DNA of 32,552 nt from Hyphomicrobiales bacterium (GTDB lineage: Bacteria; Pseudomonadota; Alphaproteobacteria; Rhizobiales; HXMU1428-3). The stretch spans positions 1-32,552 of the forward strand of contig JAJFHX010000011.1 of NCBI GenBank assembly GCA_021775425.1. Direction: 5' to 3'. Position 1 is the first letter of the stretch, and every line of letters starts with the position of its first letter. This document shows, in pieces, positions 32,441 to 32,552 of the stretch. The notes beneath the pieces are model-generated. The model did not search any database. It had not been told where the DNA came from and saw only the letters and a program-made list of their open reading frames with translations. Position numbers and translations under genes: made by a program.

Positions 32441-32455
32441 GATGGAATTTCCATC
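32441..32455. promoter_or_regulatory. palindrome upstream of xoxF
   Basis: GATGGAA and TTCCATC form a perfect 7-bp inverted repeat with one central base, 41-55 bp before the xoxF ATG. It could be an operator for a regulator of xox expression or a leader hairpin; no regulator gene for it is identifiable here. Confidence 0.45.
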
Positions 32456-32552
32456 CAGACTTATCGAACACAGTGTTTGCAATTAGGGGGTAAGCTCGGA
32501 ACACATCCGCTCACATACACTCAATACCACCGGCTAGAGATTAAAGTCTTTT

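Noticed and set aside
32401..32454. Upstream start for XoxF
   Set aside because: The extension would place charged residues before a normal signal peptide and would read through the Shine-Dalgarno of the ATG at 32400.

Overview
The window looks like a chromosomal segment of a methylotrophic alphaproteobacterium, most likely in the Hyphomicrobiales (Rhizobiales) or close to it. Three things point there: EF-P, SuhB-like, MotA/TolQ-like, OmpA-like, IspE and ETF-QO proteins that read as the alphaproteobacterial versions; the gene order moaB / uracil-DNA glycosylase / ETF-QO / TPR protein / ispE; and a xoxF-xoxG-xoxJ lanthanide methanol dehydrogenase cluster. Base composition looks moderate (mid-40s % GC by eye, not computed), low for the group. 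I cannot name a genus.

Layout. (1) 1-4199: a probable 6S RNA and a short coiled-coil gene on the minus strand, then gap, a degenerate ThiE-like gene and a SEL1-repeat protein. (2) 4447-8222: three tandem 38-bp hairpin repeats lead into efp and an inositol-monophosphatase gene, followed by a non-flagellar MotA/TolQ-like channel and its OmpA-type partner. (3) 8226-12182, minus strand: an ABC exporter half-transporter, an unusual chemoreceptor-tip/globin fusion preceded by a CtrA-type box, and a small uracil-DNA-glycosylase-superfamily protein. (4) 12353-15834: a cluster of small secreted proteins and one lipoprotein, plus a YafK-type L,D-transpeptidase. (5) 16010-20883, minus strand: ispE, a large TPR protein and ETF-QO. 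(6) 21196-24985, plus strand: uracil-DNA glycosylase coupled to a GyrI-like protein, moaB and a DUF882 peptidase-like protein. (7) 25463-32400: a PQQ-associated beta-propeller, a periplasmic coiled-coil protein, a VOC protein and a WYL regulator with its palindromic operator, then xoxJ, xoxG and xoxF on the minus strand.

How the genes work together. XoxF oxidises methanol in the periplasm with PQQ and a lanthanide and passes electrons to the cytochrome XoxG; XoxJ is their accessory binding-protein-like partner. The neighbouring beta-propeller belongs to a family linked to PQQ-dependent catabolism. The adjacent 221-aa protein has no known role. ETF-QO feeds electrons from flavoprotein dehydrogenases into ubiquinone. 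Much of the remainder is envelope biology: L,D-transpeptidase, DUF882 protein, OmpA/TolQ pair, SEL1 and TPR proteins, and small secreted proteins.

Most worth following up: the globin-chemoreceptor fusion, whose proximal heme histidine appears to be leucine; the 38-bp hairpin repeats before efp; the PQQ-associated neighbours of the xox genes; and the small-secretome cluster. All identifications come from reading motifs; no database search was run.
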